Shown: piece after piece, positions 8,620 through 17,444 of the stretch
Position numbering within the stretch: the first letter of the stretch is position 1
Layout of the letters: every line of letters starts with the position of its first letter
Assembly: GCF_015482775.1 (NCBI RefSeq)
Contig: NZ_CP058214.1
Span: 3,338,501-3,402,500, forward strand
From: Kaustia mangrovi
Lineage (GTDB): Bacteria > Pseudomonadota > Alphaproteobacteria > Rhizobiales > Im1
Reading direction: 5' to 3'
Length of the DNA stretch: 64,000 bases
Notes under the pieces: generated by a model
Database searches by the model: none
Told to the model about the DNA's origin: nothing
The model's input: only the letters and a program-made list of their open reading frames with translations
Made by a program: the position numbers and the translations under genes

Positions 8620-9255
8620 ATGCGGGACATGGCGCTTTTGAGCGATGTGGATCTGGCGGCACTCCTGTGTTCGAAAGTGTGCCACGACATCATCTCTCCG
8701 GTCGGTGCCATCGCCAACGGGCTGGAAGTGCTCGACGACGAGGACGACGAGGGCATGCGCGAGGTCGCGCTGAACCTCATCCGCAGCTCCGCCCGTCAGG
8801 CGAGCGCCAAGCTCCAGTTCTGCCGGATGGCCTTCGGCGCGTCCGGCTCGGCGGGCGCATCGCTTGATTTCGGCGAGGCCGAGCAGGTCGCCCGCGCCTT
8901 CGTCGGCGACGACAAGGTCCGGCTCGGCTGGGACAGTCCGCGCGAACTGCGCCCCAAGGGCGAGATCAAGCTCCTGCTCAACATGATCCTGATGGCGCTG
9001 GGCGCTCTGCCGCGCGGCGGCACGCTGGAGGTAATGGTCGCCGGCCGGACCTTCGCGGTGCGCGCGGTCGGAGAAGGCGCGAAGGTGCCGGACGCGACGC
9101 GCGCCGTTCTGGAGGGCCGCACCATGGCCGACGAGATCGACCCCCGCCTGGTCCAGATCTACTACGCCACGCGCCTGGCCGCGGAGGCTGGCTTCGAGCT
9201 CGCCATGGCGATGGACGGGCCCGACGCGGTCGTGCTGGCGCGCGAACCCGGATAG
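8620..9255 (+). CDS. chpT: Histidine phosphotransferase ChpT
   Basis: The roughly 211-residue protein has a helical dimerisation and phosphotransfer segment with KVCHDIISPVGAIANGLEVL; His22 is the expected phospho-acceptor. A degenerate ATPase-like C-terminal domain follows (EIKLLLNMILMALGALPRGG). ChpT relays phosphate from CckA to CtrA and CpdR in the alphaproteobacterial cell-cycle phosphorelay. The ATG at 8620 follows GGGGA; the next Met at 8629 is also possible, and an upstream ATG at 8497 would add an unconserved extension. It converges on ctrA across a shared hairpin, so phosphodonor and target are neighbours. Confidence 0.9.
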   Translation: MRDMALLSDVDLAALLCSKVCHDIISPVGAIANGLEVLDDEDDEGMREVALNLIRSSARQASAKLQFCRMAFGASGSAGASLDFGEAEQVARAFVGDDKVRLGWDSPRELRPKGEIKLLLNMILMALGALPRGGTLEVMVAGRTFAVRAVGEGAKVPDATRAVLEGRTMADEIDPRLVQIYYATRLAAEAGFELAMAMDGPDAVVLAREPG

Positions 9256-9331
9256 GCTTCAGTCCGCGATCAGGTCGCCTCGGCCGGTGCCACGCGGGCA
9301 ACGCGCTTCGGGCTCTGCCCCAGACGCAGGA

Positions 9332-9355
9332 AGCCCCGGCGCAGGCGCCGGGGCT
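9332..9355. terminator. Bidirectional hairpin between chpT and ctrA
   Basis: AGCCCCGGCGC (9332-9342) and its complement GCGCCGGGGCT (9345-9355) form a very stable stem with a tiny loop, followed by TCCTTC. It lies midway between the converging ends of chpT and ctrA. The U-run is weak in both directions. Confidence 0.6.
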
Positions 9356-9404
9356 CCTTCGAGTCCCATAAGATACGGACAGGACGCGGAGGCGAGGTCG
9401 CCGG

Positions 9405-10112
9405 TCAGGCGCTCTCGCGCATATCCTCCGACCCGTCCACCGGATCGCGCAGCACATAGCCGCGGCCCCAGACGGTCTCGATATAGTGATTGCCGCTGGT
9501 CGCCGCGGCGAGCTTCTTGCGCAGCTTGCAGATGAAGACATCGATGATCTTCAGCTCCGGCTCGTCCATGCCGCCATAGAGATGGTTGAGAAACATCTCC
9601 TTGGTGAGCGTGGTGCCCTTCCTGAGCGAGAGGAGCTCCAGCATCTGGTACTCCTTGCCCGTCAGGTGCACGCGCTGGCCGCCGACCTCGACGGTCTTGG
9701 TGTCGAGATTGACCACCAGCTCGCCGGTCCGGATGACCGACTGCGCATGGCCTTTCGAGCGGCGCACCACGGCATGGATGCGTGCCACCAGCTCGTCCTT
9801 GTGGAACGGCTTGGTCATGTAGTCGTCGGCTCCGAAGCCGAGACCCCTGACCTTGTCCTCGATACCGCCGAGGCCCGAGAGGATCAGGATCGGCGTGCCG
9901 ATCTTGCTCACGCGCAGGGCTTTCAGAACCTCATAGCCGCTCATGTCGGGCAGATTGATATCCAGCAGGATGATGTCGTAATCGTAGAGCTTTCCTAGAT
10001 CGACACCTTCCTCGCCGAGATCCGTCGTGTAGACGTTGAACCCGTCCGACTTGAGCATCAGCTCGATGCTCTGAGCCGTTGCGGTATCGTCTTCGATTAA
10101 AAGGACTCTCAT
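9405..10112 (-). CDS. ctrA: Cell-cycle response regulator CtrA
   Basis: The 235-residue OmpR-type regulator has a receiver domain with the acidic pocket EDD (7-9), phospho-acceptor Asp51 in LLDINLPD and Lys in [14 protein letters not shown]-binding winged helix follows with [36 protein letters not shown] split across it, which is nearly invariant in CtrA. CtrA controls flagellar, division and replication genes in alphaproteobacteria. The start at 10112 has GAGGGG upstream; the open frame continues upstream to 10199 without conservation. Its promoter region holds several TTAA boxes, consistent with autoregulation. Confidence 0.96.
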   Translation of the reverse strand: MRVLLIEDDTATAQSIELMLKSDGFNVYTTDLGEEGVDLGKLYDYDIILLDINLPDMSGYEVLKALRVSKIGTPILILSGLGGIEDKVRGLGFGADDYMTKPFHKDELVARIHAVVRRSKGHAQSVIRTGELVVNLDTKTVEVGGQRVHLTGKEYQMLELLSLRKGTTLTKEMFLNHLYGGMDEPELKIIDVFICKLRKKLAAATSGNHYIETVWGRGYVLRDPVDGSEDMRESA

Positions 10113-10179
10113 CAGATTCCCCTCTGACCTCGCCCGAGACGGGTCTTCGCGCCGGGGAAGACGCACACCCGGCGCGCAC

Positions 10180-10229
10180 TTAAACCTATCGGTTAACACC
10201 GATGGTTAAGATAGGCTGGTACTGGTTAA
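10180..10229. promoter_or_regulatory. TTAA-box cluster upstream of ctrA (candidate CtrA sites)
   Basis: Four TTAA tetramers occur at 10180, 10193, 10206 and 10226, each later one preceded by GG. One, ATGGTTAA at 10202-10209, is the exact complement of the CtrA half-site TTAACCAT. Spacing is TTAA-N9-TTAA rather than the canonical N7. Autoregulation of ctrA and control of the divergent fliJ-like gene are plausible but inferred. Confidence 0.5.
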
Positions 10230-10591
10230 CAAAACCTAATGATCCGGTTCGGCCCAACGAACCAACGTCCTGCAATGCCTGCAAAACAGCCCCGACACTG
10301 TTGCCGTCAACGAGTTCAGCCACCTGACCAACCGGATAATGCGAGAGCGCCGCAAGGGCACCTGTTCGAAACCTTGTCCGCCGAATCTGGGATTTACCGG
10401 GCCTTAAAGGCTGCCGGTGCATGCCTCCTGCGTCGAACGGAATCTTCTTTCTACGCGATTCGTCGCGATTCCAGAAGAGGTTGGCCGCTCGGCGAGGCAT
10501 TAAGCACACCGAAACGATTGCCGGGGAAGATTGGGCTGGGGCTCGAAGACGGCCTTCGGGAATCTACGGTAAACGCGTAAGGATGGGGTCG

Positions 10592-10984
10592 ATGCGTTCA
10601 CGCGATACGCTTTTGCGTCTGCAGCGCTTCCGGGTTGAGGAGCGGCAACGGCAACTGGTCGATATCGAGGCCATGATCGCGGAGTTCCAACGCAAGGAGG
10701 AGGAACTCACGCATCAGATCGAGGCCGAGGAGGCACGCTCCGGCATCGACGATCCCGGGCATTTCAGCTATCCCACGGCCGCGAAGGCGGCCCTCGCCCG
10801 GCGCGAGAACCTCCGCAAGTCGATCGACGAGCTTCAGGGCCAGATCGACGATGCCCGCGCCGCACTGGCCGCCGATGAGGCGGAGCTGCGCAAGCTGGAG
10901 CTTCTCGTGGAACGCGACGGCACGCCCGCGCGCGGCAAGGAGCAGGCCGCAGGCGACCGCATCGCGCAAGGGATGTCGCACTAG
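10592..10984 (+). CDS. fliJ: FliJ-like flagellar export protein
   Basis: The roughly 130-residue, highly charged, entirely helical coiled-coil protein starts MRSRDTLLRLQRFRVEERQRQ, the N-terminal pattern of FliJ, and has about the usual length. FliJ escorts export substrates and links the FliI ATPase to the flagellar type III gate. The ATG at 10592 is preceded by GGATGGGG; an ATG at 10583 is the alternative. It is divergent from ctrA across a 479-bp gap with TTAA boxes, fitting the known CtrA control of flagellar genes. No other flagellar gene is in the window, and short coiled coils are easily over-called. Confidence 0.7.
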   Translation: MRSRDTLLRLQRFRVEERQRQLVDIEAMIAEFQRKEEELTHQIEAEEARSGIDDPGHFSYPTAAKAALARRENLRKSIDELQGQIDDARAALAADEAELRKLELLVERDGTPARGKEQAAGDRIAQGMSH

Positions 10985-11154
10985 GATCGATTGGCAGTCG
11001 GGCGGCGATGAGATCGCAGCCGAGGCGCCGCGCCATTGGCTGTCGCCCGGATCTTGCCATGCAATGACGGGCGCTGGACGCGCGTCGGCCCGACCCCGTC
11101 ATGTCCTCACGGATTGCTCGCGGCAGCCGCCGACAGCGCCGCCGCCCTGCGGCC

Positions 11155-11886
11155 TCACAGCCTGTAGGCCTTGAGCCGTTCGTAGCAGGGCCGCGCCTCG
11201 TCGGCGATGCGCTTCAGCGTGTCGTCGAGCGGCGGCGGGGGAGGCGGCGGGTCCTGGAAGCCCTGCGAGCGTTCCACCGCGCCGTACCAGTGCGCGGCCC
11301 ACACGCCGTCGCTGTCGCGCTGGCCGGGCGGCCATGACAGCATCTCCTCGCGGAATTCAATGCCCACGGCCCGGCACAGCGCCCCGAGGACGCGGCGCGG
11401 GTTGGCCAGCACGTCGTCCGCGTCGATGACGGGCGGTGCCGCGCCCGACGTTTCGGCCAGCATGTCGAAAAGCTCCGCCTGTTCCACGAAGCCGATATCG
11501 GCGAGCGCCACGTCCGCGCGCTTCCTGGCATAGCTTGCCAGCACCCGTTCCGGCGCCCGGATGAGGAAGGCGTTGGAGAGCCGCGATATCCAGGACCGGT
11601 CGATGCCCGGCACCATGTGGTGGGTCATGTGCTTCTGGTAGAAGACGGGCTTGCCCCCGGGCGCATCGCCGAGCACGCGGTCGCGCACGCGCCGCCAGTC
11701 GGTCTCGCCCGCCGCCAGCACCTCGGCGCGCATCGGGTGGTCGATGCCGGTCTCGGCGAGATAGGCCGCATAGAAGGGCTCGTCCCAGACGGCGCAGTCG
11801 GGCCGGTTCTCGAAGGAGCGCATCATCGCGGTGGAGATGTTGCGCGGCCCGGACCACATGGCGATGCGGATCGTGCCGTCGGTCAT
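11155..11886 (-). CDS. Sulfotransferase-like P-loop protein coupled to an aminotransferase
   Basis: The 243-residue protein begins with IRIAMWSGPRNISTAMMRSF, a P-loop like the 5'-phosphosulfate-binding loop of sulfotransferases, and has a later RAPERVLASYARK segment matching the 3'-phosphate site. A run of seven prolines occurs near the C-terminus. Its start codon overlaps the stop of the upstream aminotransferase (ATGA at 11883-11886), so the two are translationally coupled. The substrate is unknown. Such short proteins are annotated as sulfotransferase-like or HAD-associated; transfer activity is inferred. Confidence 0.75.
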   Translation of the reverse strand: MTDGTIRIAMWSGPRNISTAMMRSFENRPDCAVWDEPFYAAYLAETGIDHPMRAEVLAAGETDWRRVRDRVLGDAPGGKPVFYQKHMTHHMVPGIDRSWISRLSNAFLIRAPERVLASYARKRADVALADIGFVEQAELFDMLAETSGAAPPVIDADDVLANPRRVLGALCRAVGIEFREEMLSWPPGQRDSDGVWAAHWYGAVERSQGFQDPPPPPPPLDDTLKRIADEARPCYERLKAYRL

Positions 11887-12824
11887 GAGCGTTCCGCCTC
11901 CCTCTCGCAAAGCGCCTTGTAGAGCGCGGCAAGGCGCGTGGTGACCGGCCCTGCGCCCTGCCAGTCCCGCGCGGTCTTCAACGGGTGGCCGAGCCTGCGC
12001 CCGTCGACCTCGCGCACCGGCACGAGCCCCGCGAAGGTACCCGTCACGAAGGCTTCGTCGGCGCCGTAGACATCGGTCAGGCTGAAGCGGCATTCGCGCA
12101 CCGGGATACCGTTTTCCCGGCAGGCGCGGATGACCGCGCCGCGCGTGATGCCGCCGAGGCAGTATTCGCCGGTCGAGGTCCAGACCTCGCCGCGCCGCAC
12201 GATGAAGAAATGGGTGGAGTTGCAGGTCGCCACGAAGCCGTGCGGGTCGAGCATCAGCCCCTCGTCGGCGCCGGCCTTGGCCGCCTGGATGCAGGCGGTG
12301 ATGCAGTTGAGCTTGGAATGGCTGTTGAGCTTGGGGTCCTGCACGTCCGGATAGCCCCGGCGCACATGGACGGTGAACAGGCGGATACCGTTCTCCACCG
12401 TCTCGCGTGTGGGGGTCTTGTGCTCGGGGATGATGACCACGGTCGCGTCCCCGATGGTCACGCGCGGATCCTGATAGGGGGTGGCTTTGACGCCGCGGGT
12501 CACCATCAGGCGGATATGGACCCCGTCGGTCATGCCGTTGGCGGCGAGGCAGTCGAAGATGCGTTGCCGGAGCTCTGCGGGCGTGAGGCCGATATCGAGG
12601 TCGATGGCGCGCGCGCCCTCATAGAGGCGTTCCATATGAGCGGTGAGGAACGGGATGCCGCCGTCGTGCAGCCTGAGCCCCTCCCAAACGCCGTCGCCGA
12701 GGATGAAGCCCGAATCGAAGACCGACACGACCGCCTTGTCGCGCGGGACCAGTTCGCCATTGACCGAGATCTCGATCTCCGCATTGCGCGGATCGTCCTG
12801 ATAGTCGTGCGTACCCTTCGCCAT
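11883..12824 (-). CDS. Class IV PLP-dependent aminotransferase (branched-chain or D-amino-acid type)
   Basis: The 313-residue fold-type IV aminotransferase has the N-terminal pattern VVSVFDSGFILGDGVWEGLR, RLMVTRG in mid-protein, a lysine-rich HSKLNC segment (Lys171 the likely Schiff-base residue) and EYCLGGITRGAVIRAC in the phosphate-binding region. Class IV includes IlvE, D-amino-acid transaminase and aminodeoxychorismate lyase, and specificity cannot be fixed. The ATG at 12824 is preceded by GGGGGAG; the frame is open further upstream without conservation. It is the first gene of a two-gene unit with the sulfotransferase-like protein. Confidence 0.85.
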   Translation of the reverse strand: MAKGTHDYQDDPRNAEIEISVNGELVPRDKAVVSVFDSGFILGDGVWEGLRLHDGGIPFLTAHMERLYEGARAIDLDIGLTPAELRQRIFDCLAANGMTDGVHIRLMVTRGVKATPYQDPRVTIGDATVVIIPEHKTPTRETVENGIRLFTVHVRRGYPDVQDPKLNSHSKLNCITACIQAAKAGADEGLMLDPHGFVATCNSTHFFIVRRGEVWTSTGEYCLGGITRGAVIRACRENGIPVRECRFSLTDVYGADEAFVTGTFAGLVPVREVDGRRLGHPLKTARDWQGAGPVTTRLAALYKALCEREAERS

Positions 12825-12955
12825 CGCTCCCCCTGAACGTCGCTTGGTGGTCGTGTGGGGATATCGCCAGATCGGCGGGCCATCAATCGGAATCGGGTGA
12901 ACGTCTGGAAACCGACCGGGTCCGAGGTTCCGGAATGTCGGGCAGTTCGCGGCGC

Positions 12956-14821
12956 TCACGACGCCTTGTCGCGGTCCTCCGGCGCCGGCGCGCCCTCCGC
13001 GCTCTTCGCGCGGTCTTCCTGCAGCACGCGCTCGATGGCGGCGCGGCGCCTGCGCGATTCCGCGATGAGCGCATTCTCGTCGCCATGGAGCGAGGCGAGA
13101 TCGTGGAGCGAGGCGATGTCGTGCTCGCGGAAGATCTGGGCGGACCGCCGCGCCTGATGGTCGGGCATGCCGAGCGTGGTCAGCGCGTCCACCGCCATGT
13201 CGAGCGAGGTTCCGAAGGTCTCGCGATAGACATGCTCGAAACCGCGATTGATGAGCATGTAGGCATGGCGCCGGTCATAGACGCGCAGCAGGATCTTCAG
13301 ATGCGGGAAGTGCTTGCGCGCCGTCTCCGCGATCTCGTCGGCCTTGGCGGGATTGCCGACCGCGACGATCAGAAGCGAGGCATGGCCGGCACCGGCGGCC
13401 GAGAGGATCTCCGGGCGGGCGGCGTCGCCGTAGAACACCTTCTGGCCGAAGCGGCGCAGCAGGTCGATCTGGGCGGGGTCGTAGTCGAGGACGGTGGCGT
13501 TGTAGCCATTGGCGGAGAGCAGCCGGCCGACCGTCATGCCGAACCGGCCGTAGCCCGCGATGATCGCCGGATTGCCGTCCTCGTCTATGGTATCCGGTTC
13601 GCGGGCCGCGGCGGGCGCGATGCGCGGGCGCACGATCCGCTCATAGGCCATGAGCACGAGCGGGGTGAGCACCATGGTCAGCACCACCACCGCCATGAGC
13701 AGGTTGGCCGTCGTGTTGGGCAGCACGTTGCTCTGCACAGCGAAGGTCGACAGCACGAAGGCGAACTCGCCGCCCTGGGCGAGCGAGAAGGCGAACAGCG
13801 CGCCATTGGTGAGGCTGAGGCCGAAGACCCGCGCAAGGCCCGCCAGGACGGCGAACTTGGCGACCATCAGCGCGACGACGAGGCCGGCGATCGTCAGCGG
13901 CATGCCCATGATGAGCGCGAAGTCGATGCTCGCGCCGACCGACACGAAGAACAGGCCGAGCAGAAGGCCCTTGAAGGGCTCGATATCCATCTCCAGCTCG
14001 TGGCGATACTCGCTGTCGGCCAGCACCACGCCGGCGAGGAACGCCCCGAGCGCCGGCGACAGTCCGATAGCGATCATGAGCAGTGCGACGCCGACGACGA
14101 TCAGGAGGGCCGTGGCGGTGAAGGCCTCGCGCAGCTCTGTCGCCGCGATGGCGCGGAACACGGGCCGCATGACGATGCGGCCGGCCGCGATGATGCCGGC
14201 GACGGTGGCGAGCACCACGACGGCGTGCTGCCAGACGGCAAGACCCTCGACGATCTCATGAGGGGCGCCTGTCTCCGCCGGCGCGCCGTGGCCTGCGACC
14301 TGTGTGGCCAGGAAGGGCAGGATGGCGATGATCGGCAGGACGGCGATGTCCTGGAACAGCAGGACGGAGAAGGCCGACCGGCCGCCCTCCGTGCTGAGCA
14401 GCCGCCGTTCCGCAAGACTTTGCAGGACGATGGCCGTGGAAGAGAGAGCGAGGATCAGGCCTGTCGCCACCGCGGGGCGCGTCTCGAGCCCGAGCATCAT
14501 CGCGCCGCCTGTGATGACGGCGGCTGTGGCGGCGACCTGAAGTCCGCCCATGCCGAGAATCGGCTTGCGCAGGCGCCACAACAGCGAGGGCCGCAGCTCC
14601 AGCCCGATCAGAAACAGCATCATGACGACGCCGAATTCGGCGACATGCATGATTTCCGCATCCGCTCCGCCGACCAGGGCGAGGACGAAGGGGCCGATGA
14701 CGATGCCCGCGATCAGATAGCCGAGGACGGAGCCGAACCCCAGGCGCTTGGCCAGGGGCAGGGCCAGAACGGCGGCGGCAAGATAGACGAAGGCGTCGAG
14801 TAGAATGTCCTGAAGATGCAC
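12956..14821 (-). CDS. CPA2-family monovalent cation/proton antiporter (Kef/YbaL type)
   Basis: The 621-residue protein has 11-13 predicted transmembrane helices (about 5-385). It then has a cytosolic RCK/TrkA-N Rossmann domain with the nucleotide-binding loop AGYGRFGMTVGRLL and DYDPAQIDLLRRFGQKVFYGD (about 405-530), and a charged tail. This is the KefB/KefC/YbaL layout: K+ or Na+ efflux driven by proton uptake and gated by nucleotide binding. No KefF/KefG ancillary gene is adjacent, so YbaL-like is as likely as true Kef. It appears monocistronic. Confidence 0.9.
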   Translation of the reverse strand: MHLQDILLDAFVYLAAAVLALPLAKRLGFGSVLGYLIAGIVIGPFVLALVGGADAEIMHVAEFGVVMMLFLIGLELRPSLLWRLRKPILGMGGLQVAATAAVITGGAMMLGLETRPAVATGLILALSSTAIVLQSLAERRLLSTEGGRSAFSVLLFQDIAVLPIIAILPFLATQVAGHGAPAETGAPHEIVEGLAVWQHAVVVLATVAGIIAAGRIVMRPVFRAIAATELREAFTATALLIVVGVALLMIAIGLSPALGAFLAGVVLADSEYRHELEMDIEPFKGLLLGLFFVSVGASIDFALIMGMPLTIAGLVVALMVAKFAVLAGLARVFGLSLTNGALFAFSLAQGGEFAFVLSTFAVQSNVLPNTTANLLMAVVVLTMVLTPLVLMAYERIVRPRIAPAAAREPDTIDEDGNPAIIAGYGRFGMTVGRLLSANGYNATVLDYDPAQIDLLRRFGQKVFYGDAARPEILSAAGAGHASLLIVAVGNPAKADEIAETARKHFPHLKILLRVYDRRHAYMLINRGFEHVYRETFGTSLDMAVDALTTLGMPDHQARRSAQIFREHDIASLHDLASLHGDENALIAESRRRRAAIERVLQEDRAKSAEGAPAPEDRDKAS

Positions 14822-14906
14822 CGGGGAGTGCTCCCGCCTTTCTCGTCCTCACTGTATCTGCCCGTTCCCCGGACCGGGGCATCCGCTCAAGACCCGCCCG
14901 GGTCCG

Positions 14907-16667
14907 TCAGGCGCCCTCGTCGCGCGGGGCATATTCGCCGAGCCCCTCCAGCAGCGGGCCGAGATGCGCCTCGTAACGCTTCCACTTGGCGACCGATGTC
15001 TTGTAGATCGGCTGGCGGACCTGCCACAGGCTCGCCGTCTTCACGCTGCGCTTGGTTTCGTAGAAGGACAGGCAGGCATCGTCCCATTCCAGTCCTGCAT
15101 GGTCGACCAGCGCGCGGCTCCAATATTCAGGGTCGGCGATCATGTTCTCGTAGTCCAGCTCCAGCATCTTGACCGGCAGGACCTCGCGCCAGTGGTCCAT
15201 ATAGGCGCGATAGAGGCGATATTCGGTTGCCAGGGTCTCCATGTCGAAACTGAAGGTCACATTGCCGTGGGAGAAGTTCTGGAAATAGCACGACAGGCAG
15301 GTGTCGACCGGGTCGCGGCGGCAATGGACGAAGGTCGCCTTGGGGAACAGCAACGCGAAGAGGCCGAGCATGCGGTGATGGGCCGGCGTCTTCTCGGTGA
15401 TGCGGTCCTTGTCGTGGAGCTCCGTCGGCAGCGTCTTGACGATGGTCTCGGCAAGCTGGCGCGATTCCGCGGGCCCCATCATCTCCATGACGCGCGACAT
15501 GGTCTGGGCGTTGACCGGCAAGCGGTCGAGCCCCACGCGGATATGGCGCATCATGGCGGCCTCGCCGGCCGCGCCCACGCGGGGGTGGCTTGCGAGGATC
15601 TGCTCTGTGAGTGTCGTGCCCGAGCGCGGCATGCCGAAGATGAAGATCATCTGTTCGGAGTCCGTGCCGTAATCGGCATGGGCCTCGTAGAACTCCCGGG
15701 TGAAGAGCTCCCGGGTGAGCTCCAGATTCTTTCGGTGGGCCTCCAGGTCGTAGGCCTCGTGCTCGCTTCTGAGCAGGTTGCCCTGGCGGTAGTGCCCGAA
15801 GGCCTCGTCGAATTTCTTCTGCTTGCCGAGAATGTCGCCGGCGGCGAAATGGAGATGCGCCCGCTGCAGGTCGCCGAGGTCCTCGCCGCTCTCCAGAAGC
15901 GTCTCTACACGGTCGAGCGCGTCCTCCGGAACCGCCTCGCCCTTGCTGCTCGTCACCAGCATCACCTGCGCCGACGAGCTGTCGGGGAAATGCTCCAGCG
16001 CTTCCTGAAGCACCGCTTCGCAGCGCTCGAAGTCGCCGAGCACCTGCAGGACGTTGGCCATGCGGGTATAGGTCGCCTCGGTGCGGTGGCCGAGCTTGAG
16101 GGCGGCCTCGTAATGGGTGAGCGCCTCCTCGAAACGGGACGTCTCCTGAAGGCAGAGCGCATAGCTGAACTGGAGCTCCGGCGCTTGCGGGTTGAGCGCG
16201 ACCGCCTTGTCGAAGGCACGCCGGGCCTTGTTGTAGTGCTTGGTGTCGAAATAGGCACGCGCCAGCGCGTAGTGGGCCTGCCAGGCGCCGTCGTTCAGCC
16301 GTGTCGCCTCGCGGGCGGCCTCCGCGGCGTCCTGCGGCTTGCCGTCCTCGCGCAGGGCGATGGAGAGGTTGAGCCAGGCCGGGAAGAGCTTGCGGTTGAG
16401 ATGCGTCGCCTTGCGGTAATGCTCGATGGCCTGCTCGCGCTGGCCCATCTCGTCGAGGGCGGAGCCATAGACGAAATGGATTTCCGCGATCTGCGGCGCA
16501 ACGGCGAGCATGCGCTTGCAGATGGCGGCCGCCTGCTCGGGGTCCTGCCGGTCGATATGGCCGAGAGCCTCGCGCAGCTGCGCCTGCAGCCGGGCCGGGT
16601 CGGCCATTCCGCGCGGGGCTTGTCCGAACGGGCGCGGCGCGCCGGTGGGTTGGAACTGTTGTGCCAC
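14907..16667 (-). CDS. TPR-repeat sulfotransferase
   Basis: The 586-residue protein has an N-terminal array of tetratricopeptide repeats (about 25-270, e.g. PEIHFVYGSALDEMGQREQA-type units) followed by a sulfotransferase domain. That domain starts with IFGMPRSGTTLTEQILASHP (about 335-355), which binds the 5'-phosphosulfate of PAPS, and has CRRDPVDTCLSCYFQNF for the 3'-phosphate. The fusion is common in alphaproteobacteria and resembles protein-tyrosine or polysaccharide sulfotransferases, with TPRs selecting the acceptor. The acceptor is unknown. CysQ, which removes PAP, is encoded nearby. Confidence 0.9.
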   Translation of the reverse strand: MAQQFQPTGAPRPFGQAPRGMADPARLQAQLREALGHIDRQDPEQAAAICKRMLAVAPQIAEIHFVYGSALDEMGQREQAIEHYRKATHLNRKLFPAWLNLSIALREDGKPQDAAEAAREATRLNDGAWQAHYALARAYFDTKHYNKARRAFDKAVALNPQAPELQFSYALCLQETSRFEEALTHYEAALKLGHRTEATYTRMANVLQVLGDFERCEAVLQEALEHFPDSSSAQVMLVTSSKGEAVPEDALDRVETLLESGEDLGDLQRAHLHFAAGDILGKQKKFDEAFGHYRQGNLLRSEHEAYDLEAHRKNLELTRELFTREFYEAHADYGTDSEQMIFIFGMPRSGTTLTEQILASHPRVGAAGEAAMMRHIRVGLDRLPVNAQTMSRVMEMMGPAESRQLAETIVKTLPTELHDKDRITEKTPAHHRMLGLFALLFPKATFVHCRRDPVDTCLSCYFQNFSHGNVTFSFDMETLATEYRLYRAYMDHWREVLPVKMLELDYENMIADPEYWSRALVDHAGLEWDDACLSFYETKRSVKTASLWQVRQPIYKTSVAKWKRYEAHLGPLLEGLGEYAPRDEGA

Positions 16668-16853
16668 CTTGATCGCCTTTCCTGATCCGTCGTTCCCGGG
16701 CTACCGTCCATGCCGGGGAACGGGCCTGCCGCGCGCCTCGGGGACACGCTGGCCGGCGAAAATATTCTCAAGCGATGCAAATAGCATTCCCGCGGGGCGG
16801 ATGCGAGTCCGCGAGGCGCAGCCGGTCGGGATCGCGTGGGCGCGCCACAAGCC

Positions 16854-16918
16854 CACCCTTCCGCCCGGCAATGCCCGCGAAGGCCTGTGCCTTGCGGACC
16901 GCGCCCGGCGGAAGGGTG
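16854..16918. repeat. Long nested hairpin between sciP and the TPR-sulfotransferase
   Basis: A 12-bp inverted repeat (CACCCTTCCGCC at 16854-16865 with its complement at 16907-16918) encloses a second stem, CCGCGAAGGC-CTGT-GCCTTGCGG, making an almost continuous 65-nt fold. No gene is visible in this 303-bp gap. It may be an intergenic palindromic repeat or a structured RNA segment at the end of the sciP transcript. Confidence 0.45.
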
Positions 16919-16970
16919 AGAGAGTGGACCGGTATCATGCCCGGAACCCGGACATGGCCTGACATGGGGG

Positions 16971-17246
16971 TCAGGCGCGATAATCCTGGATGCGCGTGGT
17001 GCGCAGGCCGGCCAGCCCGTGCCGGTCGATGGAGCGTTGCCAGCTCAGGAACTCCTCCACCGTCAGCCGGTAGCGCGTGCAGGCGTCCTCCAGGCTCAGG
17101 AGTCCTCCCCGGACGGCGGCCACCACTTCCGCCTTGCGCCTGATGACCCAACGCTTGGTCTCCGGCGCCGGAAGATCGGCAATGGTCAATGGACTGCCAT
17201 CGGGCCCGATGACGTAGCTCACTCGTGAACGCACAGTACTCGTCAT
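16971..17246 (-). CDS. sciP: CtrA inhibitor SciP (DUF1153)
   Basis: The 91-residue helical HTH protein carries the near-invariant signatures YVIGPDGSPLTIADLP, KRWVIRRKAEVVAAVRGGLL and LTVEEFLSWQRSIDRHGLAG. In Caulobacter SciP binds CtrA at its promoters and blocks recruitment of RNA polymerase. Length and start are standard. The first prophage gene starts 199 bp upstream in the opposite direction, so the sciP promoter lies between prophage and gene. Confidence 0.94.
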   Translation of the reverse strand: MTSTVRSRVSYVIGPDGSPLTIADLPAPETKRWVIRRKAEVVAAVRGGLLSLEDACTRYRLTVEEFLSWQRSIDRHGLAGLRTTRIQDYRA

Positions 17247-17444
17247 ACTCGTGGAACCTGTACTCGAAGACTACTCACACACAACTCACTCAACGCTTGA
17301 TGGGACAAGACGCTATGGGGTGTGCTTTAAAAAAGCGCTAATGCGAAGCCCTTCAATCACAAAGCATTCGTTCCGACCGAACCGGCAAATTTAGGGCAAA
17401 TCGTCGGCACAACCCTGCCGGCGGTCCGACTAGGAACGAGTGTC

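Noticed and set aside
10239-10580. Open frame between ctrA and fliJ
   Set aside because: Composition and lack of any motif suggest non-coding DNA; the region holds TTAA boxes and is better read as a control region.
12935-14803. 622-residue plus-strand open frame opposite the Kef antiporter
   Set aside because: Full of His, Asp, Gln and Arg with no domain; the minus-strand gene has clear transmembrane and RCK features.
14964-16685. 573-residue plus-strand open frame opposite the TPR-sulfotransferase
   Set aside because: Shadow of a GC-rich gene with leucine/arginine bias and no motif.
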